Positions 8,337 through 17,972 are shown, counted from the stretch's first letter. The stretch is DNA of 64,000 nt from Arachidicoccus terrestris (GCF_020042345.1 NZ_CP083387.1:3348001-3412000); one strand, 5' to 3'. Numbers and translations are program-made. The notes: generated from the sequence alone by a model not told the origin.

Positions 8337-9981
8337 ATATGCGCGCCATCCGCATTATAGTGCGCCTGTCGGTCATATTTTGCATGCCAAAAGTTGGCAA
8401 ACAGAAGCACCCCTCAGGATGCTCCTCAATAACCTTAATGCTGAAGTGGCAGAGAATCCAGATGAACTGGTGGTTTATGGAGGTATCGGTCAGGCGGCCC
8501 GAAATAAGGAAGCCCTGGAGAAAATTATTGAATTACTGCTGGACCTGGACGAGGAACATTCCTTGCTTATTCAATCGGGTAAACCGGTAGGGATCGTTCG
8601 CACACACCCTGAAGCGCCACGGGTGTTACTGGCTAACAGCAATCTGGTCCCACATTGGGCCACCTGGGATCATTTTAATGAACTTAGAAGCAAAGGTCTG
8701 ATGATGTTTGGCCAAATGACGGCGGGCAGCTGGATCTATATCGGCACGCAGGGAATTTTACAAGGCACTTATGAAACTTTCGTTGCCTGTGGGAAAAAAC
8801 ATTTCAATGGTGATCTGGGAGGGAAGCTCATCGTGACTGCCGGCCTCGGAGGTATGGGCGGCGCCCAGCCACTGGCAGCAACTATGGCCGGTGCGGTTTT
8901 TCTGGGTGCTGATGTCGATGCCTCCAGAATCCAAAAAAGAGTCGATACAAGATATATTGATAAAATGACCAGCGATTATGAGGAAGCAATCCGCTGGGTA
9001 AAAGCAGCACAACAAGCGAAAGAGGCCGTTTCTATCGGGCTGGTCATGGATGCGGGAAATATGTTGGAACGGCTTTTGGCAGATGGCATTGTCCCGGACA
9101 TCTTAACTGATCAAACCTCCGCACATGATCCCATCAATGGATATATTCCCAGTGGTTTAAGCTTGGAAGCTGCTGCTGATTTACGTAAAAAAAATGCTGG
9201 ATTATACAGGGAAAAATCACTTAAAAGTATGGCCAGGCATGTAGGGTTAATGCTTGAGTTAATGCATAAGGGAGCGGTCACCTTTGATTATGGTAATAAT
9301 CTGAGAGCCTTTGCCAGGGAAGGCGGAGAAGACAATGCTTTTGATTTTCCAGGATTTACCCCCGCTTTTATCCGGCCACTTTTTTGCGAAGGCAAGGGAC
9401 CGTTCAGATGGGTGGCACTTTCCGGGGACCCGGAAGATATCTACACGACCGATCAGGCGCTTATAGAGGCCTTTCCTGAAAACACGCATCTGATTCATTG
9501 GTTAAAAATGGCCCGGGAGAAAGTAGCTTTTCAGGGGCTGCCTGCCAGGATTTGCTGGTTAGGTCTGGGAGAGAGGGAGCAGGCAGGGCTTATCTTCAAT
9601 GAACTCGTCCGGAAGGGTAAAGTTAAAGCGCCAATTGTGATAGGCAGGGATCATCTGGACTGCGGATCTGTGGCTTCTCCTTATAGAGAAACGGAATCTA
9701 TGTTAGATGGCAGTGATGCCGTCTCCGACTGGCCATTGCTTAATTTGATGAGTAATACCGCAGGAGGAGCGACCTGGGTTTCTTTCCATCATGGAGGAGG
9801 TGTCGGAATGGGCTATTCTCAGCATGCAGGCATGGTTATACTGGCGGACGGAACAGCGCGCGCCGCCAATTGTATAAAAAGAGTGTTATTCAATGACCCG
9901 GCCATGGGGATCTATCGTCACCATGATGCCGGTTATGCAACAGCAACGAAATTTGCTGAGAAATTTGACATCGACCTATAA
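8311..9981 (+). CDS. hutU: Urocanate hydratase
   Basis: Second step: urocanate plus water to 4-imidazolone-5-propionate, with tightly bound NAD+. The 556-residue cytoplasmic protein has the family length. It shows the N-terminal [10 protein letters not shown] segment (residues 56-65), the NAD-binding Gly-Leu-Gly-Gly-Met-Gly-Gly (178-184), and the C-terminal [13 protein letters not shown] motif. Start at 8311 inside hutH is supported by homology-like residues immediately after the Met (Ile-Ser-Lys-Tyr-Ala-Arg-His-Pro). The gap to hutI is 13 bases with the ATG chosen for that gene. Confidence 0.95.
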   Translation: MQHSEFISKYARHPHYSAPVGHILHAKSWQTEAPLRMLLNNLNAEVAENPDELVVYGGIGQAARNKEALEKIIELLLDLDEEHSLLIQSGKPVGIVRTHPEAPRVLLANSNLVPHWATWDHFNELRSKGLMMFGQMTAGSWIYIGTQGILQGTYETFVACGKKHFNGDLGGKLIVTAGLGGMGGAQPLAATMAGAVFLGADVDASRIQKRVDTRYIDKMTSDYEEAIRWVKAAQQAKEAVSIGLVMDAGNMLERLLADGIVPDILTDQTSAHDPINGYIPSGLSLEAAADLRKKNAGLYREKSLKSMARHVGLMLELMHKGAVTFDYGNNLRAFAREGGEDNAFDFPGFTPAFIRPLFCEGKGPFRWVALSGDPEDIYTTDQALIEAFPENTHLIHWLKMAREKVAFQGLPARICWLGLGEREQAGLIFNELVRKGKVKAPIVIGRDHLDCGSVASPYRETESMLDGSDAVSDWPLLNLMSNTAGGATWVSFHHGGGVGMGYSQHAGMVILADGTARAANCIKRVLFNDPAMGIYRHHDAGYATATKFAEKFDIDL

Positions 9982-9994
9982 AAAATACTTTCTG

Positions 9995-11248
9995 ATGACA
10001 CAACAGCAATCGCCCTGTAGATTAATTGGCCCCTTTAGTCAAATCGTTACCTTTAAGAATGCTTCTTTAAAAGGTCCTCTGAATGCTGCTGACCTTGGCA
10101 TTATCCAGGGAGGTGCGGTCGTTGTCGGTGGGGAAGGCCGCATAATAGAAGTAGGTGAGATACAGCATCTGGTTTCCCGTTATAAAGACGCTGCGCATGA
10201 ATTCATTCAAGGAGAAAAGGTTTTATTACCCGGATTTATTGATGCACATACACATATATTATTTGCAGGAAGCCGGAGCAGGGATTATAGCATGCGCCTG
10301 GATGGCAAGACCTATTTAGAAATTGCCCAGGCCGGTGGTGGTATTATGGATACGGTAAGGACCACCAGGGAGGCAGATGAAACGGTACTCAGCAAGGATT
10401 TGCAATGGCGATTGCACAAAATGTTACAGGGCGGGATCACAACGGCAGAAGTAAAAACCGGCTACGGCTTGGGGGTATCAGAAGAATTGAGACTGTTAGA
10501 GGTCCTGCATGCCAATAAAGACAATGCCGTTATTGACATTGTGCCGACATGTCTGGCAGCCCATATGAAAGCGCCTGATTTTACCGGTAATAACAAAGAC
10601 TATTTAAATGAAATCCGGGAAAAACTCTTCCCCGTCATGGACACCAGCTCTCTGGCTGCAAGAGTGGACATATTTGTAGAATCTTCTGCCTTTACCATTG
10701 AAGAGGCAAAACCTTATCTGAATGCCGCTAAAGACAGGGGATGGGATATTACCGTACATGCGGATCAGTTTACGCCCGGAGGTGCAGAACTAGCCGTATC
10801 GCTCGGGGCCGTATCTGCGGATCACCTGGAAGCCAGTACCGAGAAAGACATTCATATCATTGCAGGCAGTAATACCGTTGCCACTGTTTTACCGGGTGCT
10901 TCTCTGGGATTAGGCATCTCTTTTGCACCGGCCAGAAAGCTCTTGGATGCCGGTGCAGCAGTAGCCATCGCAAGTGACTGGAATCCGGGGTCTGCCCCCA
11001 TGGGCAATCTTTTGGCAGAGGCGGCCTTACTGGGCGTCTATGAGAAACTGAGTATGGCAGAAACGCTGGCAGGATTGACATTCCGGGCGGCAGCTGCGCT
11101 AAAACTTTCTGACAGAGGTAGAATCGTAAAAAATGCGATTGGCGACATGCAGGCCTATGATACATCCGATTATAGGGATATTTTATATAATCAGGGGTCG
11201 TTAAGGCCCTCCATCATTTGGACTAAATCGAAACGTTATGATCAGTAA
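9995..11248 (+). CDS. hutI: Imidazolonepropionase
   Basis: Third step: hydrolysis of imidazolonepropionate to N-formimino-L-glutamate. An amidohydrolase-superfamily metalloenzyme; residues 83-87 are Asp-Ala-His-Thr-His, the first metal-binding pair. Later come His-Ala-Asp-Gln-Phe (metal/substrate His) and Ala-Ser-Asp-Trp-Asn-Pro-Gly-Ser (catalytic Asp). The open frame begins at 9893 inside hutU. The ATG at 9995 gives 417 residues, the normal family length, and a short 13-base gap, so it is preferred. The last 11 bases overlap hutG. Confidence 0.93.
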   Translation: MTQQQSPCRLIGPFSQIVTFKNASLKGPLNAADLGIIQGGAVVVGGEGRIIEVGEIQHLVSRYKDAAHEFIQGEKVLLPGFIDAHTHILFAGSRSRDYSMRLDGKTYLEIAQAGGGIMDTVRTTREADETVLSKDLQWRLHKMLQGGITTAEVKTGYGLGVSEELRLLEVLHANKDNAVIDIVPTCLAAHMKAPDFTGNNKDYLNEIREKLFPVMDTSSLAARVDIFVESSAFTIEEAKPYLNAAKDRGWDITVHADQFTPGGAELAVSLGAVSADHLEASTEKDIHIIAGSNTVATVLPGASLGLGISFAPARKLLDAGAAVAIASDWNPGSAPMGNLLAEAALLGVYEKLSMAETLAGLTFRAAAALKLSDRGRIVKNAIGDMQAYDTSDYRDILYNQGSLRPSIIWTKSKRYDQ

Positions 11249-12227
11249 TATCTTTTACGAACTGCCTCAGAAAAGCTGGTGGCAAGGGCGTATTGACGGT
11301 GAACAACCCAGCTTGATACGGCTGCACCAAAGTGTCCAGATCATTGAACTTAATGCCTTAAAGCCCACGGCTGGCATTCGTAATGTGATCTTTCTGGGTT
11401 TTGCTTCAGATGAAGGCGTCCGTAGAAACCAAGGTAGGTCGGGCAGTGCGACCGGACCTTACTTATTGCGGAAGGCTTGTAGCAATTTGCCCGTGCACCA
11501 CAGTGAGCAGCTGCATCTGTTGGATACGGGTAATATTGCCACGATTAACGGGAACCTGGAGGAGGCTAGCAAGTATCTCTCACAAGCCATTTCTTTAATC
11601 GTTGAAAGTGAAGGTTTTCCGATTGTGCTGGGCGGCGGGCATGCGGTAGTCACCGGCCATTACAACGGGCTCAAAATGAAGATGCAGGATAAAAAAATTG
11701 GTATCATTAACTTCGATGCACATTTTGATCTAAGGCAGCCGGGAGAAAGCGGACCTAATTCGGGAACAGCGTTCTATGAGATTGCCCGGCAGTGTCAGGA
11801 CAGCGGTGAAGCCTTTCATTACCTGGCCATCGGTATTCAACGCTCTGCTAACAGCAAGTGGTTATTTGATAAAGCAAAGGAAACGGGAACCCAGTATATT
11901 CCGGTAGAAAATATCAATTCCCTGGAAATCGCGTCAGCACAGGAGAAGATCCGAAGCTTTGCCCAGCAGGTAGATGCCCTTTATCTTAGTTTTGACCTGG
12001 ATGTTTTTTCCAGTGCAATTGCACCTGGTGTGAGCGCGCCGACGGCAGCCGGCATTTTCTATGACGGCAATTTCAGGCGATTGCTGCAGGCCTGCTTTGC
12101 CAGCGGTAAAGTCATTTCCATGGATGTGGCGGAGCTTAATCCTGTCTATGACCTTGACAACAGGACGGCAAAATTAGGCGCACAGATAATATTCGACAGC
12201 CTGTTAGCCTTAGAAGGGGCACTTTAA
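11238..12227 (+). CDS. hutG: Formimidoylglutamase
   Basis: Last step: N-formimino-L-glutamate to glutamate and formamide, by an arginase-fold enzyme with two Mn ions. The 329-residue protein shows the ureohydrolase metal motifs in order: Gly-Gly-Gly-His-Ala-Val-Val, Asn-Phe-Asp-Ala-His-Phe-Asp-Leu-Arg, and Ser-Phe-Asp-Leu-Asp-Val-Phe. The N-terminal segment, rich in aromatic residues (Trp-Trp-Gln-Gly-Arg), is typical of HutG rather than agmatinase. The ATG overlaps the end of hutI by 11 bases. No ftcD or histidine permease follows; fumC starts 197 bases later with its own promoter-like element. Confidence 0.93.
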   Translation: MISNIFYELPQKSWWQGRIDGEQPSLIRLHQSVQIIELNALKPTAGIRNVIFLGFASDEGVRRNQGRSGSATGPYLLRKACSNLPVHHSEQLHLLDTGNIATINGNLEEASKYLSQAISLIVESEGFPIVLGGGHAVVTGHYNGLKMKMQDKKIGIINFDAHFDLRQPGESGPNSGTAFYEIARQCQDSGEAFHYLAIGIQRSANSKWLFDKAKETGTQYIPVENINSLEIASAQEKIRSFAQQVDALYLSFDLDVFSSAIAPGVSAPTAAGIFYDGNFRRLLQACFASGKVISMDVAELNPVYDLDNRTAKLGAQIIFDSLLALEGAL

Positions 12228-12381
12228 TGCCGCAGCGGGGCCGGCCATGTCTCTGAAAACCAGTTGAAGATTTGGGAAGTGTCCGATAATCCTCAGCTAA
12301 AAGTTTTTTCAACCGGCGGTTATCGCCTGCGGGTCCGGTCAACAATTGGCATGATGGGTAGGGCGGTTGGGAATTAGCCAG

Positions 12382-12389
12382 TATATTTG
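12382..12389 (+). promoter_or_regulatory. -7 promoter element (TATATTTG) for fumC
   Basis: TATATTTG matches the Bacteroidota TAnnTTTG -7 consensus exactly and is followed by C. Initiation would give a leader of about 30 bases before the fumC ATG at 12425. No well-spaced -33 TTTG was found. Confidence 0.5.
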
Positions 12390-12424
12390 CACATCTGAAG
12401 TTAACATTTAAATGATTATATATT

Positions 12425-13825
12425 ATGGAATACAGGATTGAAAAAGATACAATGGGAGAGGTGAAAGTGCCCGCAGACGCTTATTGGGGGGCACAGACAC
12501 AACGCAGTATTGATAATTTCAAAATTGCGGAAGATATCAATAAGATGCCTAAGGAGATTATCACAGCCTTTGCTTACCTGAAAAAGGCAGCGGCACTGAC
12601 CAATGAGGCATTAGGCGTCCTCCCTGGGGAAAAGGCTGAACTGATCGCCAAAGTAGCTGATGAAATCCTGTCCGGCCAGTTATTGGACCAGTTTCCCTTG
12701 GTGGTTTGGCAAACCGGCAGCGGCACACAGAGTAACATGAATGCCAATGAAGTCATTGCCTATCGGGCACATGTGCTGCACGGAGGTGTATTGACGGATA
12801 AGGAAAAATTTCTGCATCCTAACGATGACGTCAATAAGAGTCAGTCTTCCAATGATACTTTTCCCACTGCCATGCACATTGCGGCCTATAAGATCCTGGT
12901 GGAAAATACTATTCCGCATATTACAACGTTACGTGACACGCTGCAGAGCAAATCCGAAGCTTTTAAAAAAGTGGTTAAGATCGGCAGGACCCACTTTATG
13001 GATGCAACACCTCTTACCTTAGGACAAGAGTTTAGCGGTTATGCTGCACAACTGACGCATGGACTAAAAGCAATCCAGAACTCACTGACACATCTTACGG
13101 AACTGGCCCTTGGTGGGACAGCCGTAGGGACGGGTATCAATACGCCTAAAGGTTATGCAAAGCTGGTCGCGGAAAAAATTGCTGAACTGACAGGGTTGCC
13201 TTTTGTGACTGCCCCCAATAAGTTTGAAGCGTTGGCGGCACATGATGCGATTGTGGAGGCCCACGGTGCATTGAAGACAGTTGCGGTAAGTCTGATGAAA
13301 ATCGGCAATGATATCCGGATGTTGTCCAGCGGACCCAGAAGCGGTATCGGTGAAATCCATATCCCGGATAATGAGCCCGGTTCCTCCATTATGCCTGGCA
13401 AGGTGAATCCGACGCAGTGTGAAGCGCTAACTATGATCGCGGCACAGGTGTTAGGTAATGACGTTGCCATTAATGTAGGAGGAGCAACCGGTCACTTTGA
13501 GTTAAATGTGTTCAAACCGATGATGATCTATAATTTTTTGCATAGTGCCCGTTTGATCGGGGATGGCTGTAAGAGCTTTAACGATAAATGCGCGGTAGGA
13601 ATAGAACCCATTGAGGCAAATATTAAAAAGCATGTTGATAATTCTCTGATGCTGGTAACGGCATTGAATACGAAGATCGGTTATTATAAAGCTGCGGAAA
13701 TCGCACAGACTGCACATAAGAACGGATCAACCCTGAAAGAAACTGCTGTTGCCCTCGGTTATCTGACCCCTGAGCAGTTTGATCAGTGGGTAGTGCCTGT
13801 GAATATGTGTGGAGATATAGATTAA
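12425..13825 (+). CDS. fumC: Fumarate hydratase class II
   Basis: TCA-cycle enzyme for reversible hydration of fumarate to L-malate; iron-independent class II. The 466-residue protein has the superfamily signature [11 protein letters not shown] at about 319-329. It also has Gly-Arg-Thr-His-Phe-Met-Asp-Ala near residue 187 and the Ser-Ser-Asn-Asp-Thr-Phe-Pro-Thr region near 140. Aspartase is the main alternative, but the N-terminal [12 protein letters not shown] and overall fit favour fumarase. It could also benefit from its place beside the hut operon, whose glutamate feeds the TCA cycle; this is inference. Confidence 0.93.
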   Translation: MEYRIEKDTMGEVKVPADAYWGAQTQRSIDNFKIAEDINKMPKEIITAFAYLKKAAALTNEALGVLPGEKAELIAKVADEILSGQLLDQFPLVVWQTGSGTQSNMNANEVIAYRAHVLHGGVLTDKEKFLHPNDDVNKSQSSNDTFPTAMHIAAYKILVENTIPHITTLRDTLQSKSEAFKKVVKIGRTHFMDATPLTLGQEFSGYAAQLTHGLKAIQNSLTHLTELALGGTAVGTGINTPKGYAKLVAEKIAELTGLPFVTAPNKFEALAAHDAIVEAHGALKTVAVSLMKIGNDIRMLSSGPRSGIGEIHIPDNEPGSSIMPGKVNPTQCEALTMIAAQVLGNDVAINVGGATGHFELNVFKPMMIYNFLHSARLIGDGCKSFNDKCAVGIEPIEANIKKHVDNSLMLVTALNTKIGYYKAAEIAQTAHKNGSTLKETAVALGYLTPEQFDQWVVPVNMCGDID

Positions 13826-13854
13826 GCCGGCAGAGCCGCTGTAGGAAACATAAC

Positions 13855-13897
13855 AAAAAAGCGTGATCTCAGATTTTAACTGAAGTCACGCTTTTTT
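13855..13897. terminator. Bidirectional terminator between fumC and lspA
   Basis: A 12-bp stem, AAAAAAGCGTGA (13855-13866) with TCACGCTTTTTT (13886-13897), plus an inner TCAG/CTGA stem. A-run on one side and T-run on the other serve both converging genes. Confidence 0.9.
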
Positions 13898-13917
13898 ATT
13901 TATTATGCCTTTTGAGA

Positions 13918-14667
13918 TTAACGGGCCGAATGGATTTCAATGTTGTTTTGCTGATTATCAGAAGATGCATTTTCCTGCATATTCAAGGCTGTGTTAAGAT
14001 CGGATTGCGGTGTCTGCAGTTCCGTTTTATTCTCTTTAGACTGCTGGTCGGGAAAGAATCTTCGTTGGAAAATCAACAGCACGAAAAAACTAAAGGAGAT
14101 ATAGAAATCAGCCAGGTTAAATACAGGATCAAAGAACGTGAATTCTTTACCGCCCCAGAAAGGCACCCAGTTGGGTAAAACTGTATCAATCATAGGAAAG
14201 TATAACATATCAACAACGCGGCCATGGAGAAATGCCGCATATCCGCCACTAGGTGGGAACAGTGTCGCAACGTGGTGGCTGCCTAAGTGGCTGGCATTGA
14301 AAATTAATCCGTAAAACATGCTGTCGATGAGATTGCCTGCAGCACCGGCATAGATCAGACTGACACAGATAATGAACCCCTTGTGCGCTTTTTTACGGAT
14401 CAGATTCCGGATATAAAAAGTGCCCCATATCACGGCAACTAACCTGAACAGTGTTAAGGCTATTTTACCGAAAGAGCCGCCAAATTGCAACCCCCAGGCC
14501 ATTCCTTCATTTTCTACAAAATGCAGTCTGAACCATGAACCTAAAATATTATGTTCCTCACCTAAATAGTAATGCGTCTTGATATAGATTTTAAAAGCCT
14601 GGTCAATAAACAGTAACAGTAAAATGAGCCCTGCAACATGTTTTCCTTTAATGGTCGACGATTTCAA
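13918..14667 (-). CDS. lspA: Lipoprotein signal peptidase (signal peptidase II)
   Basis: Inner-membrane aspartic protease that cleaves prolipoproteins after lipid modification. The 249-residue protein has four membrane segments. The two catalytic aspartates are Asp115 in Gly-Asn-Leu-Ile-Asp-Ser and Asp187 in Phe-Asn-Leu-Ala-Asp-Phe. It is longer than the roughly 160-residue proteobacterial enzyme because of a loop between the last two membrane segments (about 120-175) and a polar C-terminal tail, as is common in Bacteroidota. The only start near the first membrane helix is TTG at 14667; no in-frame ATG precedes residue 56. The window encodes several lipoproteins that would be its clients. Confidence 0.92.
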   Translation of the reverse strand: MKSSTIKGKHVAGLILLLLFIDQAFKIYIKTHYYLGEEHNILGSWFRLHFVENEGMAWGLQFGGSFGKIALTLFRLVAVIWGTFYIRNLIRKKAHKGFIICVSLIYAGAAGNLIDSMFYGLIFNASHLGSHHVATLFPPSGGYAAFLHGRVVDMLYFPMIDTVLPNWVPFWGGKEFTFFDPVFNLADFYISFSFFVLLIFQRRFFPDQQSKENKTELQTPQSDLNTALNMQENASSDNQQNNIEIHSAR

Positions 14668-14698
14668 TGTTAAATTTTTTAATGCACTTAAATTGCGG

Positions 14699-14723
14699 CA
14701 AAGTTAATGGAAAATCAAATGTA
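14699..14723 (-). promoter_or_regulatory. Two candidate -7 elements upstream of lspA
   Basis: On the reverse strand TACATTTG (14723-14716) and TAACTTTG (14706-14699) both match TAnnTTTG. They would give leaders of about 43 and 27 bases before the start at 14667. No clear -33 TTTG is spaced to either, so the active one cannot be chosen. Confidence 0.35.
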
Positions 14724-14862
14724 GGCGTTTAGCCGCTTGCTTTTATTGTTTTTGCCCGTGTGAATTTACAAAAAAATCGCCCGAAAGACGTTAAAAAATC
14801 GCTATTGAGGTCTGTTTGGATGCCAGAATCCACCGATCTGAGTAAAATGACAAAGAAACAGG

Positions 14863-15282
14863 CTATTTAAGTAACCTTGTATTGTTTTTTGTGATAATAT
14901 AACGAACCAGAAAGTAGCCAATGACTGCCCCGAGTCCATCTGCGACCATGTCTTCATAGGAGAAAGAACGGGAATGGCCGGTGCAATATTTCTGGACAAA
15001 CTCCATGATAATACCATAAGAGGTGGCGATCAATACCATAAAAACGAGTTTGGTCTTAGAGAAAGCGAAAGGTATCTTTCTGTAAGCCAACCCAAAAAAG
15101 AATACCAGACCACCGAAAAGCCCCATATGAACGAGCTTATCCTGAAAGGGAATTTTCATGTCCACGCCATCAAAATCTCTTTGCGGGAGCGTCAACAGGA
15201 TAAAAATAATGAGTAGCCAAATAATGAAAGGAATGAACTGGGCGAAAGTCGGTGGCTTTATAATGGTAGTTTGCTGACTCAA
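14863..15282 (-). CDS. VanZ family membrane protein
   Basis: A 139-residue protein with four predicted membrane helices. It carries VanZ-like features: a short helix pair, Gln-Asp-Lys-Leu-Val-His-Met-Gly-Leu-Phe-Gly near residue 48, and a Glu-Phe-Val-Gln-Lys-Tyr segment followed by Phe-Ser-Tyr-Glu-Asp-Met-Val-Ala-Asp-Gly-Leu-Gly. VanZ of Enterococcus gives low-level teicoplanin resistance; most homologues have no known role, and resistance should not be inferred. The start is uncertain: the only upstream candidate is TTG at 15282, and TAATTTTG, a good -7 element, overlaps that very position. Confidence 0.78.
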   Translation of the reverse strand: MSQQTTIIKPPTFAQFIPFIIWLLIIFILLTLPQRDFDGVDMKIPFQDKLVHMGLFGGLVFFFGLAYRKIPFAFSKTKLVFMVLIATSYGIIMEFVQKYCTGHSRSFSYEDMVADGLGAVIGYFLVRYIITKNNTRLLK

Positions 15283-15422
15283 AATTAATCTTTTTTGTTC
15301 GCAGATCAGTCCGTATCAAATTGCTGTACAATGGATACGGGCATCCATATTAGGGTGCTTCTTTGTTATTATTGAATATTTTCACTACCAATGACTAAAA
15401 TCAGGCCAAAATACCGGAACAT

Positions 15423-16379
15423 CTATCGACTTTCGTCCTGAAAGACTTTTTTCCATAATTCCGGTATACGCTTTACCCAGACGAGTTCTCTTCTTTTGTA
15501 CCCAGCCTCTTCTGCAGGATAACCGAAATAGGTCTTTCCGCCTTTGAGGGAGGAAGGCACGCCACTTTGCGCTAATACTGTTGCGTTTTCCCCGATAGTC
15601 AGCGTCTTGCTGACGCCAACCTGGCCCCAAAGGGTGACGCCATCTTCGATTTTGGTCGCTCCTGCGATACCTACCTGAGCCGCAAATAAACAATTGCGTC
15701 CAACCTCCGTATCATGGCCGATATGAACCATATTATCCATTTTTGTACCGCGGCCGATCCGGGTCGCATCCGTTACACCGCGGTCGATTGTACAGTTGGC
15801 CCCGATTTCCACATCGTCTTCAATAATCACCTGACCGCAACTTTGCATTTTACGATACCAGTCTGGTGCTGTTTTCCGGGTATTGTAATAAAAAGCATCA
15901 CTGCCAATAACGCTGCCTGATTGTATAATTACGTGGTTTCCGATTCGTGTATAATCACTAATGGTTGTGTTGGGGTAAATAATACAATTATCACCTATGA
16001 CCACATCTTTGCCGATAAAAACACCCGGACTGATAATGGTATTTTGACCGATGATAGCGCTGGGGTTGATCATCGTACTGGCCGCTGTAAAAGGACGAAA
16101 ATGCGTAACGATTTTCAGGTAAGCTTCAAAAGGCTCTTCTGAATAAAGCAATACTTTTCCCTCTGGTCGTTCTACTGTCTTATCATTAATAATGACATGA
16201 GTGGCTGTACTTTTCAAGCAACTGTCATAATATTTGGGATGGTCCACAAAGACCAGATCACCGGGTTTGACTTTGTGCAGTTCATTGATACCACTGGCTT
16301 TCATAGCGGGATCACCAATCAATTCGGCGCCGATTAGTTCAGCAATCCACTCTGCGGTTACGGGTTGAGGAAACTCCAT
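15423..16379 (-). CDS. lpxD: LpxD-like UDP-3-O-acylglucosamine N-acyltransferase
   Basis: A left-handed beta-helix acyltransferase. The N-terminal domain (1-100) resembles the LpxD uridine-binding domain (Glu-Leu-His-Lys-Val-Lys-Pro-Gly-Asp-Leu-Val-Phe-Val-Asp-His-Pro-Lys-Tyr). Hexapeptide repeats follow from about residue 105, including the His-Ile-Gly-His motif near residues 218-221, where the LpxD catalytic His lies. It would add the third acyl chain in lipid A synthesis. At 318 residues it is shorter than the usual about 340. It is not beside lpxC, fabZ or lpxA, so it may be a stand-alone paralogue rather than the main lpxD. Confidence 0.75.
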   Translation of the reverse strand: MEFPQPVTAEWIAELIGAELIGDPAMKASGINELHKVKPGDLVFVDHPKYYDSCLKSTATHVIINDKTVERPEGKVLLYSEEPFEAYLKIVTHFRPFTAASTMINPSAIIGQNTIISPGVFIGKDVVIGDNCIIYPNTTISDYTRIGNHVIIQSGSVIGSDAFYYNTRKTAPDWYRKMQSCGQVIIEDDVEIGANCTIDRGVTDATRIGRGTKMDNMVHIGHDTEVGRNCLFAAQVGIAGATKIEDGVTLWGQVGVSKTLTIGENATVLAQSGVPSSLKGGKTYFGYPAEEAGYKRRELVWVKRIPELWKKVFQDESR

Positions 16380-16700
16380 GGTTCTATTGTAATTAGTTGT
16401 ATTTAATATTTGGTTCCAAAATTAATACAGTTGGGCTATTATTCTTTTAGAACTTTGTTATTTCTTGCTAGTCTCTCTCAGGCAGCATTCACGGATGATC
16501 AGCGCCCTTTTCAATGGTTTAATGCATGAGGGAAAAATAAAAACCTGCTTGACATGCAATAAAATAATGATGGCTGAACAAAGAAATGCACAATTTGAAA
16601 GGTAATTGTGCATAAAAAAATAGGTAAATTATTTTGCATTCGTCAAAACTAGTTTTAATATTGTGTACGGAAATTTTTTTTCGTGCTTACTAACACATTT
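16380..16700. other. 321-base gap with a hairpin; no gene seen
   Basis: No protein gene was recognised between the lpxD-like start and the end of the phosphopantetheinyl transferase gene. It contains a perfect 10-bp inverted repeat (16586-16613) and must include the promoter for the lpxD-like gene. Confidence 0.45.
16586..16613 (-). terminator. Candidate terminator for the phosphopantetheinyl transferase gene
   Basis: ATGCACAATT (16586-16595) and AATTGTGCAT (16604-16613) form a perfect 10-bp stem with an 8-base loop. On the reverse strand it is followed by TTTCTTTGTT, a broken T-run, and lies about 90 bases after the gene's stop. An operator is the alternative. Confidence 0.4.
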
Positions 16701-17360
16701 TTATCTATATCCCGCTTCATGCGGGATATTTTTTATTCCCCCTGAAACCCACGTCATACTTAGCTTTGCGAATAGCTTGTAATGAACAGCCAATGACATA
16801 TCCATTTCTTCCTTGAAAAATCTCCCCTTAAAACACCCCTCCGTTTTTAAAGAAAATGGCGCTAAAAGAATATTTTCTTTAAAATTAACCTTTCCGAAAC
16901 TAAACCATTTGTAGATGGCTTCCTTAGCACACCACAGCGTAGTGTATAGCGCCAAAGAATGATCATTATTTTCTGACAGGAAACCCCGTTCATTTTCATT
17001 GAGAAATTTATTCTGAATACGTATCACTTTATCATCAAATATTTCAATATCAATACCTACCCTATGGGTTTTACTGATAATGGCTGCGGCATAATCTCCG
17101 CAATGGGAAATGGAAAAGTGATATTTTTCATCTTTAAGGTAGGGTTTTCTGCTGTCTGCAATAGCGATCTCTGACAGCGGAAAGTCAGCCGCCAGAAAGG
17201 ATAATAAATACCGGCCTGCCAGGTGTTGTTTTCTTTTGTGGGGGTGCTGGATCTTTTTACTAAGGGGAACCTGGTTCAGGAAGAAAGATTCTTCTTCCCG
17301 GATTTGCCAGATGGCTAAACGGATATCATCAGAAGGCTGGTCTTGATAAAACAAAGGCAT
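16701..17360 (-). CDS. 4'-phosphopantetheinyl transferase superfamily protein
   Basis: Transfers the phosphopantetheine arm of CoA to a carrier protein (acyl or peptidyl carrier). The 219-residue, two-domain Sfp/EntD-type size fits. Motifs: His-Phe-Ser-Ile-Ser-His-Cys-Gly (81-88), Gly102-Ile-Asp104-Ile-Glu106 (Mg binding), and Trp-Cys-Ala-Lys146-Glu147-Ala-Ile-Tyr-Lys151-Trp, the catalytic and Mg site. No NRPS or PKS gene is in the window, so the client is unknown. The end of the coding region contains a hairpin with a T-run on the opposite strand (16707-16734). Confidence 0.87.
   Translation of the reverse strand: MPLFYQDQPSDDIRLAIWQIREEESFFLNQVPLSKKIQHPHKRKQHLAGRYLLSFLAADFPLSEIAIADSRKPYLKDEKYHFSISHCGDYAAAIISKTHRVGIDIEIFDDKVIRIQNKFLNENERGFLSENNDHSLALYTTLWCAKEAIYKWFSFGKVNFKENILLAPFSLKTEGCFKGRFFKEEMDMSLAVHYKLFAKLSMTWVSGGIKNIPHEAGYR
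16707..16734 (+). terminator. Orphan intrinsic terminator, overlapping the 3' end of the preceding antisense gene
   Basis: ATATCCCGC (16707-16715) with GCGGGATAT (16721-16729) makes a perfect 9-bp stem with a 5-base loop, followed by a six-T run ending at 16734. It points rightward, yet no rightward gene lies before it. Confidence 0.55.
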
Positions 17361-17397
17361 ATGGGCTACTGGTTTCTTTTAAATGTTGGATAAGCTA

Positions 17398-17405
17398 TAT
17401 ATTTG
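17398..17405 (+). promoter_or_regulatory. -7 promoter element (TATATTTG) for dcd
   Basis: TATATTTG followed by C matches TAnnTTTG. A TTTC sequence 21 bases upstream (17373-17376) may be the -33 element. The dcd ATG at 17436 leaves a leader of about 26 bases with an AGGCAGGA ribosome-binding-like stretch. Confidence 0.5.
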
Positions 17406-17435
17406 CAAATATAATCTTAAACCAATTAGGCAGGA

Positions 17436-17972
17436 ATGATATTATCGGATAAAAGGATTTTAGAGGAGATGAACAAGGGGACTATTAAAATCACCCCCTT
17501 TGTGCGTGAACAACTTGGAAGCAATAGTTATGACGTGCATCTGGGGAGCACGCTGGCAGTCTATAAAGATAGCGAGCTGGATGCCAGAAAGCATAATGAG
17601 ATTGAGTTTTTTGAAATTCCTGAGGAAGGTTTCGTGCTACAACCTGACAGATTTTATCTAGGGGTTACGCAGGAGTATACTGAAACACATGTCCACGTCC
17701 CGTTTCTGGAAGGGAAATCTTCAACGGGAAGGTTAGGTATTGATATTCATGCTACGGCAGGAAAAGGCGATGTGGGTTTTTGTGGCAACTGGACACTGGA
17801 GATATCCTGCAAACAGCCCGTACGTGTTTATAAATTTATGCCTATAGGACAGCTGATCTATTTCCCTGTTGAGGGAGAGATCGAGGTCAAGTACAATCAG
17901 AAAAAGAATGCCAAGTACAGTGGCCAGCCCAATAGACCGGTAGAGAGCATGATGTGGAAAAACCCTTTTTAG
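17436..17972 (+). CDS. dcd: dCTP deaminase
   Basis: Deaminates dCTP to dUTP, supplying dUMP for thymidylate synthesis; a homotrimer of the dUTPase fold. The 178-residue protein starts with the typical Met-Ile-Leu-Ser-Asp-Lys-Arg-Ile. It has Gly-Ser-Asn-Ser-Tyr-Asp-Val-His-Leu-Gly near residue 28, Glu-Gly-Lys-Ser-Ser-Thr-Gly-Arg-Leu-Gly near residue 92 (trimer/substrate motif), and Gly-Asn-Trp-Thr-Leu-Glu-Ile near residue 117 with the catalytic Glu. A bifunctional deaminase/dUTPase cannot be excluded. Confidence 0.92.
   Translation: MILSDKRILEEMNKGTIKITPFVREQLGSNSYDVHLGSTLAVYKDSELDARKHNEIEFFEIPEEGFVLQPDRFYLGVTQEYTETHVHVPFLEGKSSTGRLGIDIHATAGKGDVGFCGNWTLEISCKQPVRVYKFMPIGQLIYFPVEGEIEVKYNQKKNAKYSGQPNRPVESMMWKNPF

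Noticed and set aside
9893-9994. Upstream extension of HutI into hutU
   Set aside because: The 34 extra residues are not part of the family. The ATG at 9995 gives the normal length.
14863-15282. Glycopeptide resistance from the VanZ-like protein
   Set aside because: VanZ homologues are widespread without resistance, and no other van gene is present.
15714-16142. Rightward frames across the lpxD-like gene
   Set aside because: They are antisense shadows. The regular hexapeptide repeats on the other strand easily leave open frames.
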